A program made the translations under genes and the position numbers. From Bacteroidetes bacterium GWF2_35_48 (GTDB lineage: Bacteria; Bacteroidota; Bacteroidia; Bacteroidales; GWF2-35-48), in assembly GCA_001769125.1 (NCBI GenBank), contig MEOG01000103.1, positions 22,322 through 86,321 on the forward strand: 64,000 nt of DNA, read 5' to 3'. This document shows, in pieces, positions 19,206-28,637 of this stretch. Position 1 is the first letter of the stretch, and every line of letters begins with the position of its first letter. The notes under the pieces were generated by a model. That model saw nothing but the letters and a program-made list of their open reading frames with translations, did not search any database and had not been told where the DNA came from.

Positions 19206-19235
19206 CAAAAATAAACTATTTTTTGATTTTGACAA
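19206..19235 (-). promoter_or_regulatory. Promoter of lpxD
   Basis: On the minus strand, TTG (plus 19233-19235), a 19-nt spacer, TATTTTTG (19206-19213), then the lpxD ATG 23 nt further on. Confidence 0.65.
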
Positions 19236-19302
19236 TATGCTTTATAACTCAGATCAATAAGTTTTTTTTCAATGGATTAAGGATTAAGGAGTAGGAAAGA
19301 AG

Positions 19303-19356
19303 TCCGAAGCTGTAAGACCGGAGTCGAAAGCTTCAGTCTTCTGACTTCCGACTTTC
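19303..19356. repeat. Degenerate hairpin/heptamer debris
   Basis: GAAGCT...AAGCTTC arms around a loop containing CCGGAGTCGA, followed by TCTGACTTCCGACTTTCC. The loop resembles the GAGCGGAGTCGA family but the stem is imperfect. Similar words recur at 39285-39312. Confidence 0.45.
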
Positions 19357-19378
19357 CATTTAGCGCAACATCACTGAT

Positions 19379-20152
19379 TTATATTATTCCTGTGCCCAAA
19401 GCAATAGAAATGCAGATAAGCATTACCGCAACAATAATCTGAACGACTCTGAGGGTTACCTTCTTCAATAATTTTCTTCCAATCACAGCACCGGTTATAG
19501 CAGCCATCGTTGCATATATTAGTAATCCGATATTGTCCTGAAGATTTGCTTCTGAAAACCGGGAAGCATAAACCGATAGTCTTGAAATATCAACAAGGCA
19601 GGCAATGAAAACACCTGTTGCAACATAAGCTTCTTTACTTAATCCGCTTTTTATAAGAAACGCACTGCGAATAGCTCCCTGTGTACCTGTCAGCCCGCCG
19701 AAAAAACCACTTAATATACCTCCGATAAACAATTTGTCTTTTCCAAATTGAATTTTTTGTACAGATGGGATTATTTCCAGAAATGAAAAAATTAGCAGAA
19801 TAATTGCTACAATTAGTTTAACCGGAGTTATGTCGAAAATTTCCCCCCCTATCTGATATTGAAAAACAGAAGGCATTACCGTAATCTGAATTAAAAGCCA
19901 GGCTCCCAGAAAAGACATTATCAGCGCAGGTATACCAAATTTCAATAAAACGATTTTGTCTGTAAACTTACCAATAAGAACAATTTTAAAAATATTATTT
20001 GTAAAATGCACTATTCCGGTCATAGCAATAGCAACATCTACAGGGAAAAAAATTGCAAATACAGGAGCTAAAATTGTACCGAGCCCAAAGCCTGAAAAAA
20101 AGGTCAGTACTGACGCAAATAATGCTACGAGGGGTATTATTATAATGTCCAT
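19379..20152 (-). CDS. TauE/SafE-family membrane transporter
   Basis: A 257-residue inner-membrane protein with about eight hydrophobic helices and the TauE/SafE pattern: GFGLGTILAPVFA near 22-34 and GFFGGLTGTQGAIRSAFLIKSGL near 148-172, the two pseudo-symmetric glycine-rich segments. Family members export sulfite, sulfoacetate or similar organosulfur anions; the substrate here is unknown. It lies 6 bp after the HD hydrolase gene and between that gene and the lpx cluster. Confidence 0.88.
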   Translation of the reverse strand: MDIIIIPLVALFASVLTFFSGFGLGTILAPVFAIFFPVDVAIAMTGIVHFTNNIFKIVLIGKFTDKIVLLKFGIPALIMSFLGAWLLIQITVMPSVFQYQIGGEIFDITPVKLIVAIILLIFSFLEIIPSVQKIQFGKDKLFIGGILSGFFGGLTGTQGAIRSAFLIKSGLSKEAYVATGVFIACLVDISRLSVYASRFSEANLQDNIGLLIYATMAAITGAVIGRKLLKKVTLRVVQIIVAVMLICISIALGTGII

Positions 20153-20158
20153 ATTTTT

Positions 20159-21400
20159 TTACAAAATCCCTTTCGGGAAACACAAAAAATATTTTTTCTC
20201 CGTCTTGCCAATAACAGAAAGATTAAACATATCAGAAGCTGAAGCAATGTCATTCAATTCGCCGTTGCTGTTGAGTATGTTAATTTTTTCTTCATCCGGA
20301 TAATAAGCATTATTGGATGCTGATCCGGTACAAACCAGATAAGAAATGGCTTGGTCATCCAATAAGAATTTATTTTTAACAAGATTTTGTATTCTTTCTA
20401 TTTCTTCAGTTTCAAAGGGCTGTTTCTGTAAGCGTATAGAAAAAAGTTTTCTGTTCAGCAAACCATTACAGAGATATGAAAGTACAAAATCGCTATGACT
20501 TGCCCAAACCTTAATAGAGGCAAGAATATCTTCGTCATCAAGCAGAGAAAAAACTTCAAGTAGCGACTCGTTATTTTCATCAGAAAAATTTTTCTTTTCA
20601 ATTTTTTCGTATAAAAAAACATTTAATGCAGGAGTGCAAAATAAAACTTCTCCTTTTTCGGCAAGTTCGCGCGCCCGTTTTAATATTCCAATCAGCATCT
20701 GATCCGCAGCAATGCTTGTTTTATGAAGATATACCTGCCAATACATCAGGCGGCGGGCAATAAGAAATTTCTCAATAGAATAAATGCCTTTTGATTCTAC
20801 AACAAGACTATCGTTGACAACTTCAAGCATTTTAATAATTCTGTCTGTACTAATTACACCTTCTGATACCCCTGTAAAAAAACTATCACGTTTCAGGTAG
20901 TCGAGCCGGTCAACATCCAACTGACTTGAAACAAGCTGGTGTAAAAATTTCTTAGGATGCTTTCCCTGAAAAATTTCAATTGCTGTAGAAAGTTTTCCAT
21001 CAAATTCTTTGTTCATTTTCTGCATGAAAAGCAGCGAAATAAATTCATGAGAAACATCTGGGCAAAGAGATTTTTCAAGCGTGTGGGAAAAAGGACCGTG
21101 ACCTATATCATGTAAAAGAATAGCTATAATTGCTGATTCTGCTTCGTATTGTGTAATTTCATGCCCTTTCGACCTCAATACCTCAATGGCTGTTTCCATT
21201 AGATACATAGCCCCAAGCGCATGCTGAAAACGCGAATGAATTGCCCCGGGATATACAAGATATGTAAGCCCTAATTGACGAATTCTTCTTAAACGTTGAA
21301 AATACCGATGTTCTATCAAGTCGAAAACTAATTCTGATGGAATTTTTATAAATCCATACACAGGATCGTTTACTATTTTTTTCTTTTTTTTTGAATCCAT
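20159..21400 (-). CDS. HD-domain phosphohydrolase (dGTPase-like)
   Basis: A 413-residue protein from ATG 21400. The N-terminal HD domain (about 20-200) carries the metal ligands RFQHALG, HDIGHGPFSHTLE and LDVDRLDYLKRD, as in the SamHD1/YdhJ-like branch. The C-terminal half is a helical domain seen in the Bacteroidota orthologues. The likely activity is nucleotide triphosphohydrolysis; this is inferred. The upstream in-frame ATG at 21454 would add 18 residues without conservation, so the shorter start is preferred. It commonly lies next to lpxD in Bacteroidota; here a TauE gene intervenes. Confidence 0.88.
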   Translation of the reverse strand: MDSKKKKKIVNDPVYGFIKIPSELVFDLIEHRYFQRLRRIRQLGLTYLVYPGAIHSRFQHALGAMYLMETAIEVLRSKGHEITQYEAESAIIAILLHDIGHGPFSHTLEKSLCPDVSHEFISLLFMQKMNKEFDGKLSTAIEIFQGKHPKKFLHQLVSSQLDVDRLDYLKRDSFFTGVSEGVISTDRIIKMLEVVNDSLVVESKGIYSIEKFLIARRLMYWQVYLHKTSIAADQMLIGILKRARELAEKGEVLFCTPALNVFLYEKIEKKNFSDENNESLLEVFSLLDDEDILASIKVWASHSDFVLSYLCNGLLNRKLFSIRLQKQPFETEEIERIQNLVKNKFLLDDQAISYLVCTGSASNNAYYPDEEKINILNSNGELNDIASASDMFNLSVIGKTEKKYFLCFPKGIL

Positions 21401-21539
21401 TTGTGAAAATGCGCTTTGTTCATTGCAAAGAAACAAAATTTCAGTAATATTCAAATCATTGAGTGCTATCTTGTATAATATTGAGTCTTTAATAGGAATT
21501 ATTTATATTTGCCGTTTTAATTAATATAGTTGCAAGTTG

Positions 21540-21690
21540 AATATTGGATGTTAACTTTACCACTAAGACACTAAGGGCACTAAGATTCACGAAGGGGGAC
21601 AAGTTGTTGCAGGTTGCAAGTTGCAGGTTGAATATTGGATGTTAACTTTACCACTAAGGTTCACTAAGGTTGAAAAGTTGTTCAGGGTGT
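21540..21690. repeat. Repeat debris in a 396-bp gap
   Basis: The gap 21401-21796 holds no gene. It carries two near-identical 25-bp stretches (TTGAATATTGGATGTTAACT, then TTACCACTAAG) starting about 21538 and 21628. It also has CACTAAG words of about 7-9 bp period (21562-21590, 21650-21672) and three heptamers GCAGGTT, GCAAGTT, GCAGGTT (21609-21629). No promoter consensus is convincing before the PAP2 gene. Confidence 0.75.
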
Positions 21691-21796
21691 AGGGTGTGCC
21701 GGATGAATCGCTGACTGAATCTGCCTTCAATGCAAAATGTGGTTGAAGTCAAGATTGTAGTTTGTAGCTATATCAATAAATAAATAAAGAAAACGA

Positions 21797-22453
21797 ATGT
21801 CTGATATTCTGAAAAAAAACATTACTTTTTATATCCCTTACCTCCTCTTCTTAGTTGCGGGTCTGAGCATTTTAACTATATTTTCCAAACCGGAAATTCA
21901 TATTGCAGTAAATCAATTTCATTCTCCTTTTTTTGATCGTTTTTTCTACTACCTAACTTATTTAGGAGATGGAATCGTATCTTTATCCCTGATAGGTTTA
22001 ATGCTTTTTGTCCGGTTTCGCTATTTTTTTTATATGGCAGTAGGAACTCTTCTTGCGCTTGCTGTTGTTTCATTATTAAAAAATGTAATTTTTGAAGGAG
22101 CGTTGCGACCCTACAGTTATTTTAAATGGATTTACCCTTATGGTTTGCATCTGATAGAAGGAGTTGATTACAATGGATTCAACAGTTTCCCGTCCGGCCA
22201 TACCATGACTGCATTTTGTTCGTTTTTAAGTCTGGTATTTCTTGTAAAAAACAATATTGTAAAATTTTTATTTTTTATTATCGCACTGCTGATTAGCTTT
22301 TCAAGAGTATATTTGTCACAACATTTTTTTTTGGATATTGTTTTCGGTTCTTTTATTGCCGTTATTTTTATGACGTTCAGTTATTATCTTTTTAAGAAGC
22401 CGCAAAACAGCTGGATGGATAAATCGCTTATTACAATTTTCAAACAAAAATAA
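21797..22453 (+). CDS. PAP2-family membrane phosphatase
   Basis: A 218-residue protein with five or six membrane helices and the lipid-phosphatase triad: a degenerate KX6RP-like motif around KNVIFEGALRPYSYF (about 96-110), PSGHTMTAFC (about 133-142) and SRVYLSQHFFLDIVFGS (about 169-185). It dephosphorylates lipid or polyprenyl pyrophosphates or lipid A at the inner membrane. It is followed after 6 bp by a GT39-type transferase, so the pair probably works on lipid-linked sugars or lipid A. Confidence 0.92.
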   Translation: MSDILKKNITFYIPYLLFLVAGLSILTIFSKPEIHIAVNQFHSPFFDRFFYYLTYLGDGIVSLSLIGLMLFVRFRYFFYMAVGTLLALAVVSLLKNVIFEGALRPYSYFKWIYPYGLHLIEGVDYNGFNSFPSGHTMTAFCSFLSLVFLVKNNIVKFLFFIIALLISFSRVYLSQHFFLDIVFGSFIAVIFMTFSYYLFKKPQNSWMDKSLITIFKQK

Positions 22454-22459
22454 TTTGCA

Positions 22460-24103
22460 TTGCAATTAAAAGTATTACATATACGTATTCTGATTTTTTT
22501 TGGCGGATTGCTGATATTTGTTCCTTTTTGGGGACAAGTACACCTCTTCGACTGGGATGAAATAAATTTTGCTGAATCTGCCCGGGAAATGCTCTTGAGT
22601 TCGGATTTTCTCAATGTTCAGATTGATTATAACGTTTTCTGGGAAAAACCCCCGCTATTTATATGGATGCAGGCGCTTTCGATGAAAATTTTCGGAGTCA
22701 ATGAATTTGCGGCGCGGCTTCCGAATGCTATTTGCGGCGCGTTTACACTGCTTGTTCTTTTCAATTTCGGACGTCATGTATATGGACAAAAATTCGGGCT
22801 TCTCTGGGTTCTTGTGTATGTCGGCTCCATACTACCCCTCGTATATTTTAAATCCGGAATTATTGATCCATGGTTCAACCTTTTTATTTTTCTTGGGGTT
22901 TATTATTTTATCATTTATCAGGATACGCTTATTTACCGCAGTAAATCGGATAGGATAGACATTGCTCTTTCTGCCTTGTTTCTGGGTTTAGCTGTTCTTA
23001 CAAAAGGACCGGCAGCCTTACTGATATTCGGTCTTTGCGGTTTTGTGTATCTTATAATTTGCAGGTTCAGAATTAAAATACGAATTCTCGACACATTAAT
23101 GTTTCTTGCGATTCTTGCATTTGTGGGCGGATTCTGGTTTTTGCTTCAGATTGCAAATGGAAATTATCAGATGGTAATGGATTTTATTGTTTACCAGATA
23201 CGCCTTTTCAGCACTGAAGATGCAGGTCATGGTGGTTTTCCCGGATATCATTTTGTGATTTTGCTTTTTGGTGTTTTTCCCGCTTCTGTATTTGCATTAA
23301 AAGCATTTCGCAGGGCTAAAACAGACAGCCCTTCACAGGTATTTTTTAAAAAGTGGATGATTATTTTATTCTGGACTGTTCTTATTTTATTCAGCATTGT
23401 AAAAACAAAAATAGTTCACTACTCTTCATTGTGCTATTTCCCCTTAACATTTCTTGCCGCACACGCAATTTATCGTTATCTGAACGGACAACTTACCTTC
23501 TCGCTGTGGCAGCGTATTCTCATAATTTTTATTGCAGGAATTTTTGCAATCGCTACATGCATGCTCCCTTTAATTGATGCTTACAAGCAACAAATCATCG
23601 AAGGAAATTATATTAAAGATGCCTTTGCTGTAGCAAATTTGCATTCCGATGTTTCATGGCCTGCGCTGATTTATATTATTCCGCTTCTGTTATTGACTCT
23701 TTTGTGCATTTCTTTTTTTATGAAAAAGCCTCTGGTAAAAATTTCTTCAATATTTATCAGTGTTTTTATTTTCACAAATCTGATGCTTTTGTTTATTATT
23801 CCACGGGTTGAGCAATACACGCAAAATGCTGCCATTGAATTTTACAAAAAACATAAAGGTAAAGATTGTATAATTCGCACATGGAAATTCAAAAGTTACG
23901 CACATCTTTTCTACGCTCAGAAACCAATATATGCCGGCTCGGTTTCAGAAACCATCACAGAAGAAATGCTTATTACTAAGGAGTCACAAAAGCCCGTTTA
24001 TTTTATCTGCAAAATAACATCAGCAAATGAATTTGAAAAAACATATCCACAGATGAAAAAAATGTATGAGAAAAACGGCTTCGTGTTTTTTGAAAAAAGG
24101 TAA
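22460..24103 (+). CDS. GT39-family (ArnT-like) membrane glycosyltransferase
   Basis: A 547-residue inner-membrane protein with a first periplasmic loop typical of the family: WDEINFAESAREML (catalytic acidic pair near 31-32), then WEKPPLFIWMQ and ARLPNA. About eleven helices are followed by a periplasmic C-terminal domain (about 440-547). Such enzymes move sugars from polyprenyl-phosphate to lipid A or proteins. The start is a TTG at 22460; the first ATG is inside the catalytic loop region, so a non-ATG start is needed. It is coupled to the PAP2 gene. Confidence 0.9.
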   Translation: MQLKVLHIRILIFFGGLLIFVPFWGQVHLFDWDEINFAESAREMLLSSDFLNVQIDYNVFWEKPPLFIWMQALSMKIFGVNEFAARLPNAICGAFTLLVLFNFGRHVYGQKFGLLWVLVYVGSILPLVYFKSGIIDPWFNLFIFLGVYYFIIYQDTLIYRSKSDRIDIALSALFLGLAVLTKGPAALLIFGLCGFVYLIICRFRIKIRILDTLMFLAILAFVGGFWFLLQIANGNYQMVMDFIVYQIRLFSTEDAGHGGFPGYHFVILLFGVFPASVFALKAFRRAKTDSPSQVFFKKWMIILFWTVLILFSIVKTKIVHYSSLCYFPLTFLAAHAIYRYLNGQLTFSLWQRILIIFIAGIFAIATCMLPLIDAYKQQIIEGNYIKDAFAVANLHSDVSWPALIYIIPLLLLTLLCISFFMKKPLVKISSIFISVFIFTNLMLLFIIPRVEQYTQNAAIEFYKKHKGKDCIIRTWKFKSYAHLFYAQKPIYAGSVSETITEEMLITKESQKPVYFICKITSANEFEKTYPQMKKMYEKNGFVFFEKR

Positions 24104-24140
24104 ATTTTTTTAGTACTATTTAGGAAATTTGATTTGGGGT

Positions 24141-24181
24141 TGCAGGTTGGAAGTGTTGCAGGTTGTTTGAAGTTGCAGGTT
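24141..24181. repeat. Heptamer debris (GCAGGTT words)
   Basis: GCAGGTT at 24142-24148, GGAAGTG at 24149-24155 and two further GCAGGTT words within 24156-24181. The same words occur at 21609-21629 and 58421-58430. Confidence 0.6.
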
Positions 24182-24203
24182 TTACACATTAAAAATAACG
24201 TTT

Positions 24204-24440
24204 ATGGGACTTTTCAAAGACAATATTACTGTTGATATTGACGACAATTATCTTTATCTTGTAATAGATAATATCACGTATAATTTTGAACTTAAAAAAA
24301 TATCCCAGCGCCTGTATAATGCAAATATTTCTGATAAAAAAAAATTTGTCCTTTCTCCATCAAAATATGGAATACATTGGTTTGCGATTGATGAAGATTT
24401 ATCTATTTCAGCATTACTAAAAATGCAAACAGATATTTAG
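24204..24440 (+). CDS. DUF2442-like small protein
   Basis: A 78-residue protein. The C-terminal SPSKYGIHWFAIDEDLSISALL matches the end of DUF2442 proteins (GIHWPEIDEDLSVEGLL-like). These are small, often linked with DUF4160 partners in putative toxin-antitoxin pairs. No DUF4160 partner is next to it. The N-terminal half (VDIDDNYLYLVIDNITYNFEL) is beta-strand-like. The ATG at 24204 follows repeat debris. Function is unknown. Confidence 0.75.
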   Translation: MGLFKDNITVDIDDNYLYLVIDNITYNFELKKISQRLYNANISDKKKFVLSPSKYGIHWFAIDEDLSISALLKMQTDI

Positions 24441-24478
24441 GAATAAACTCTTTCTTTCACTTTCATTTTCTATAATGC

Positions 24479-25591
24479 ATGTTTTTTATTTTTTTAACAA
24501 TATTATTTTTATTTGGCTACATCCTTCTTGTTGCGCTCCTGATTTACGGTTGGGCGAAAAATAAAAAATTTATACCATCAAATCAAATTCCAACCACTCG
24601 TGTCAGCGTGCTTATTGCTATACGAAATGAAGAAAAAAATATTGGAAATTTGCTACATGATCTCACACAACAGACTTTTCCGAAAAGCTTATCAGAAATA
24701 ATAATTGTTGATGATCACTCGACAGACAGAAGCCGCGAAATCGTTTTTTCTTTCACACAAAAATATCCGAACATAAAATTATTTTCCTGCTGGGAAACAC
24801 AAAACGGAAAAAAACAAGCTTTGAAAATTGGCTTACAGCAAGCGAATGGAGTGGTTATTGTTACATGCGATGGCGATTGTCGTATGGGAGAAAAATGGCT
24901 GCATTCTATTGTATCGTATTATGAAATTCATAAACCAAAAATGATCATCAATCCTGTTATTTTTGAAGATGAGAAAACATTTTTTCAGAAAATACAATCG
25001 CTTGAATTCATGAGCCTGATTGGCGCTACAGCAGGTCTTGCAGGTATTAAGAAGCCCATCATGTGTAATGGAGCTAATCTTGCGTATGAAAGAGAAATAA
25101 TCTCTGAACAAAATAATTTTTTTAACGACAAACTTGCATCGGGCGATGATGTATTTCTGCTGCACCACATTAAAAAAACAGACAGAAAAAAAATACATTT
25201 TTTTAAATCAAAAGAGGCGATTGTTACCACGAAAGCGCAAGCAACCTTTAATGCATTTGTTAATCAAAGATTGCGCTGGGCATCGAAAAGTAAAAATTAT
25301 ACGGATGCTGACAGCCTAATTGTTTCTACGCTTATTTTTTTCAGCAATCTTATTTTCCCTGTTCTGCTAGCAGCATCACTTTTTGATTTTTTCTTTTTAT
25401 ATTTGTTTGCAGGTGCCTTTCTATTAAAATCTTTTATTGATTTTATATTTCTTTATCAAATTTGTGGTTTCTTTGAGAAAAAAAAATTACTGATTTGGTT
25501 TTTTCCAGTACAGTTTTTTTATTTTTCATACATCGCAATAATTGGACTTTTGAGCCTTTTCATAAAACCGGAGTGGAAGGGAAGAAAATAA
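24479..25591 (+). CDS. Family 2 glycosyltransferase, membrane-bound
   Basis: A 370-residue processive-type GT2. After an N-terminal helix (1-25), the GT-A domain shows VLIAIRNEEKNI, VDDHSTDRS, the DGDC metal-site motif (near 131), SGDD-type acceptor acid (GDDVFLL near 222) and the NQRLRW motif (near 262). Three C-terminal helices follow (about 285-365). This is the arrangement of cellulose/hyaluronan-synthase-like and ceramide-glucosyltransferase-like enzymes. It begins 38 bp after the DUF2442 gene. The product is an unknown glycan or glycolipid. Confidence 0.9.
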   Translation: MFFIFLTILFLFGYILLVALLIYGWAKNKKFIPSNQIPTTRVSVLIAIRNEEKNIGNLLHDLTQQTFPKSLSEIIIVDDHSTDRSREIVFSFTQKYPNIKLFSCWETQNGKKQALKIGLQQANGVVIVTCDGDCRMGEKWLHSIVSYYEIHKPKMIINPVIFEDEKTFFQKIQSLEFMSLIGATAGLAGIKKPIMCNGANLAYEREIISEQNNFFNDKLASGDDVFLLHHIKKTDRKKIHFFKSKEAIVTTKAQATFNAFVNQRLRWASKSKNYTDADSLIVSTLIFFSNLIFPVLLAASLFDFFFLYLFAGAFLLKSFIDFIFLYQICGFFEKKKLLIWFFPVQFFYFSYIAIIGLLSLFIKPEWKGRK

Positions 25592-25630
25592 TGTGGATAT
25601 GGCAAATAAAATGAATTAAAAAGCAAAAAC

Positions 25631-26122
25631 ATGAAATACATTTTAATTCTAATTCTGCTTGTTCTAAACGTAAATACATATAGTCAGGATAAAAAGTCAA
25701 AACTGGTTTCTATTGGAGTTCAATATGAAAAAACAGAAACCCTCAGAAGTTTTAATGTTTTTGCTGTTGATTTTGAAACTTTCAGAAAAAATATGATTGC
25801 GCATTTTGGGGCTCCCGCATCAGACACACCGGGCAATATTGTTTGGTCATTTGTAGAAATCCCAAAACTTGGCAAAAATGTTAAAGTTGAGTAAAAAGAC
25901 GGTATATGGGATCGAAGCAAAAAGGGTCTTACCACTTATACTCCTTTTAAAACATAGGACGAACGGGAAAACTATCTGGGTCGCCTCACAAAAGATCAAA
26001 ACAGGGGCATTGAAATCATGTTTTATCACAAAGAAAAAAATTGCATCAATGATAAATTTCGCGAAAACCTGATTATTGAAATTCTTGAACAAATTGCACA
26101 GAAATCGAAGAACAGTAAATGA
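25631..26122 (+). pseudogene. Secreted protein gene with two in-frame stop codons
   Basis: The signal peptide is MKYILILILLVLNVNTYSQ. The frame stays open for 163 codons except for TAA at 25892-25894 and TAG at 25955-25957. Between and after them it reads smoothly (KDGIWDRSKKGLTTYTPFKT, then DERENYLGRLTKDQN and KEKNCINDKFRENLIIEI) and ends at a TGA (26120-26122) overlapping the next gene's ATG as ATGA. There are no frameshifts. Both stops could derive from CAA/CAG by a single C-to-T change. The family is unknown. Readthrough or sequencing error is possible; I call it a recent pseudogene. Confidence 0.8.
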
Positions 26123-27360
26123 AAATTTTCAAATTCATATTCAGAAAAAAACAATTCAGTAGCGAGTCGCTGTATTATCTTTCATGGCTTCGTTTCAAGA
26201 AAGATAAAATGGCTATGGCGGCTTTGTTTTTCATTCTCCTGAGTTGTTTTATTGCTGTTTTCGGATATTTATTCACTCCCGATTCCACGCCCAATTCTAA
26301 TGATCAGCATCTGGAACTTGCTACAAAAAATCCGGGATTCTCAACACAAATGCTTTTGATTACAAAAAATCAGAAGACAGAAAATGTAAACTTTTTTTCA
26401 AAAATTTTATTTGGCGAAGAAAACAAATACAACGCTGTTCCTTTAAATAAATACCGGTTTGACAAAGATCAATTAGTTTATTCGGTTTACAATGAAGAAA
26501 AAGATTCTGCTTTAGAAAAAACCATAAACATTGCTGATGTTGTTTTTCCATTAGCCTATAATTCTGAAATAATTACAAATGAAAAAGACGAAATTACTTT
26601 TACAGATATAGATGGTAAAACACAAACACAAAGCATTGCAGCACTTCAGGAAATAATAAAAGAAAAACACATTTCAGGGAAAACTTTTTTTCTAGGCACA
26701 GATGTTTTTGGAAGAGACATGCTAAGCCGACTGATAATAGGGACGCGGGTTTCGCTTTCTGTGGGTTTTATTTCTGTTTTCATTTCTTTGATTATTGGCA
26801 TTACCCTTGGTCTCATTGCTGGCTATTACAGAGGCTGGGTTGATGAATTGATAATGTGGTTTATTAATGTCATCTGGTCAATACCAACGCTGCTTTTGGT
26901 TATTGCAATAACTTTGGTTCTTGGTCGTGGTTTCTGGCAGATATTTATTGCCGTGGGTTTAACAATGTGGGTAGAAGTAGCGCGTGTGGTGCGTGGACAA
27001 GTTCTTAGCATCCGTGAAAAAGAATATGTGGAAGCCGCCCGTGCGTTGGGCTATCGGACACATCGTATTTTGTTCCGCCATATTTTACCCAATGTGATGA
27101 GCCCAGTAATAATCATTTCTGCAGCTAATTTTGCATCTGCCATTCTTATTGAAGCCGGACTCAGCTTTCTCGGAGTTGGCGTTGCGCCCCCTGTGCCAAC
27201 CTGGGGAACCATGATTAAAGACCACTATGGCTACATAATAATGGATAAGGCATACTTGGCCATCTTGCCCGGACTTGCAATTATGCTCATGGTGCTTGCA
27301 TTTACAATTGTGGGCGATGGCATGCGGGAGGCATTGGATACAAAAGCTGTGAAGAAATAG
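26119..27360 (+). CDS. ABC transporter permease, OppC/DppC-like
   Basis: A 413-residue binding-protein-dependent permease. It has an N-terminal OppC_N segment with TM1 (about 35-55), then a periplasmic stretch of about 125 residues (60-185), longer than in typical OppC. The five-helix permease domain follows (about 205-405) with the EAA loop EYVEAARALGYRTHRILFRHILPN. Peptide or nickel import is the usual role. No OppB, ATPase or binding-protein gene lies near, so partners must be elsewhere. Its ATG overlaps the stop of the double-nonsense pseudogene by 4 bp (ATGA), so the two were once co-translated. Confidence 0.9.
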   Translation: MKIFKFIFRKKQFSSESLYYLSWLRFKKDKMAMAALFFILLSCFIAVFGYLFTPDSTPNSNDQHLELATKNPGFSTQMLLITKNQKTENVNFFSKILFGEENKYNAVPLNKYRFDKDQLVYSVYNEEKDSALEKTINIADVVFPLAYNSEIITNEKDEITFTDIDGKTQTQSIAALQEIIKEKHISGKTFFLGTDVFGRDMLSRLIIGTRVSLSVGFISVFISLIIGITLGLIAGYYRGWVDELIMWFINVIWSIPTLLLVIAITLVLGRGFWQIFIAVGLTMWVEVARVVRGQVLSIREKEYVEAARALGYRTHRILFRHILPNVMSPVIIISAANFASAILIEAGLSFLGVGVAPPVPTWGTMIKDHYGYIIMDKAYLAILPGLAIMLMVLAFTIVGDGMREALDTKAVKK

Positions 27361-27464
27361 AGAAAGTTTTCAGAGTGAACTAAATTTTCAAATCTTCAAA
27401 TTGATTCATTTTCAAATTGACACATTTTCACATTAGCGTATTGGCACATTAGCACATTTTCAAC

Positions 27465-28205
27465 TTATCCCAAAGCTTCCATAATCTCATCGGTCATTTC
27501 CATGTTGTGGTAAACATTCTGCACATCATCATCCTCTTCAAGATCATCTATCAGGTGCATCACTCTTTTTGCAACATCAACATCTACTTTTTTATAATCA
27601 TTAGGAATTCTTCGTAGTTCCGCATTTTCTGGTTCAATATTCAATGCTTCGAGTTTTTTCTGCATTGCGCCGAAATCAACTAATTTTGTTGTAACAATAA
27701 TTTCATCTTCTGTTATCTCTATATCATCAGCTCCACCATCTATTAATTCCAACTCCAGTTCTTCAAAATTTAATGTTCCTTTTGGAATCGTGAAAACACC
27801 TTTACGATCAAAAATAAAACTCAGACAACCATTCGTTCCTAAATTTCCTCCTCGTTTTGAGAAGTACATTTTAATATTGCTTACAATTCGGTTGTTATTA
27901 TCTGTAAGTCCTTCGACAAAAATGGCAACACCTCCAACGCCATATCCTTCAAAAGTTACTTCCTGAAGACTTGCTCCATCAGTGCTGGCTTTTGATATCG
28001 CTCTTTGAACTGTATCTTTGGGCATATTCGCACCTTTTGCATTTTGTATGGCAAGTTTCAGGCGGGCGTTTGTACTTTCATTGGCGCCGCCTTCTTTTAC
28101 AGCAACCGTAATTTCTTTGACAATACGTGAGAAAACCTTTGAGCGCTTCGAATCCGCTGCTCCTTTTTGCCTTTTTATTTTACTCCATTTATTGTGTCCT
28201 GACAT
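27465..28205 (-). CDS. yebC: YebC/PmpR-family protein
   Basis: A 246-residue cytoplasmic protein with the invariant start MSGHNKWSKIKRQKGAADSKR and YGVGGVAIFVEGLTDNNNR in the middle. Family members are DNA-associated regulators or, for some, ribosome-associated factors acting on poly-proline translation. The length matches. The 104-bp gap downstream holds only low-complexity CACATTTTCA/CACATTAGC words. Confidence 0.95.
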   Translation of the reverse strand: MSGHNKWSKIKRQKGAADSKRSKVFSRIVKEITVAVKEGGANESTNARLKLAIQNAKGANMPKDTVQRAISKASTDGASLQEVTFEGYGVGGVAIFVEGLTDNNNRIVSNIKMYFSKRGGNLGTNGCLSFIFDRKGVFTIPKGTLNFEELELELIDGGADDIEITEDEIIVTTKLVDFGAMQKKLEALNIEPENAELRRIPNDYKKVDVDVAKRVMHLIDDLEEDDDVQNVYHNMEMTDEIMEALG

Positions 28206-28439
28206 ACTAATTAAGTTTTGATATTTTGTGGTAAAATTACGAATTGAAATTTAAAAAAAAAGTCATTATTGATTTTTCCTTAATAATTACGAAACTTGTT
28301 TAACGATTGAATCTATTGTTTCGTTTAGATTGAAATGGTCAAATACATGGCTTGACAGTCGTATCTCTCTAATTTATTTGTTATTTTTTTTATTTAAGAA
28401 AAAGAATTATTTTTGATTATTAAATTATTAATCTTAATT

Positions 28440-28637
28440 ATGGAACATATTTTAATTGATGTAACCTCAAAAAAAGAAAGCATATTTTTAAGACAACTTG
28501 CAAAAAGAATGGGCTATAAATCAAGAATTCTTAAAATAGACGAACTTGAAGATATTGCTATTGGTAAAGCCATTAAAGAAGGTCGCAAAAATGAATATGT
28601 TGACCGTGAAACAGTAATGAATGCTTTACGTAATTGA
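28440..28637 (+). CDS. Antitoxin of a RelE/ParE-type pair (probable)
   Basis: A 65-residue protein from ATG 28440 (MEHILIDVTSKKESIFLRQL, then GYKSRILKIDELEDIAIGKAIKEGRK). It is a short helical antitoxin-like protein of the kind that precedes RelE/ParE toxins in Bacteroidota. A TATTTTTG box (28408-28415) fits a -7 element 25 nt upstream. Its TGA overlaps the TTG start of the decayed toxin (TTGA), the standard coupled layout. The frame is intact. Confidence 0.75.
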   Translation: MEHILIDVTSKKESIFLRQLAKRMGYKSRILKIDELEDIAIGKAIKEGRKNEYVDRETVMNALRN

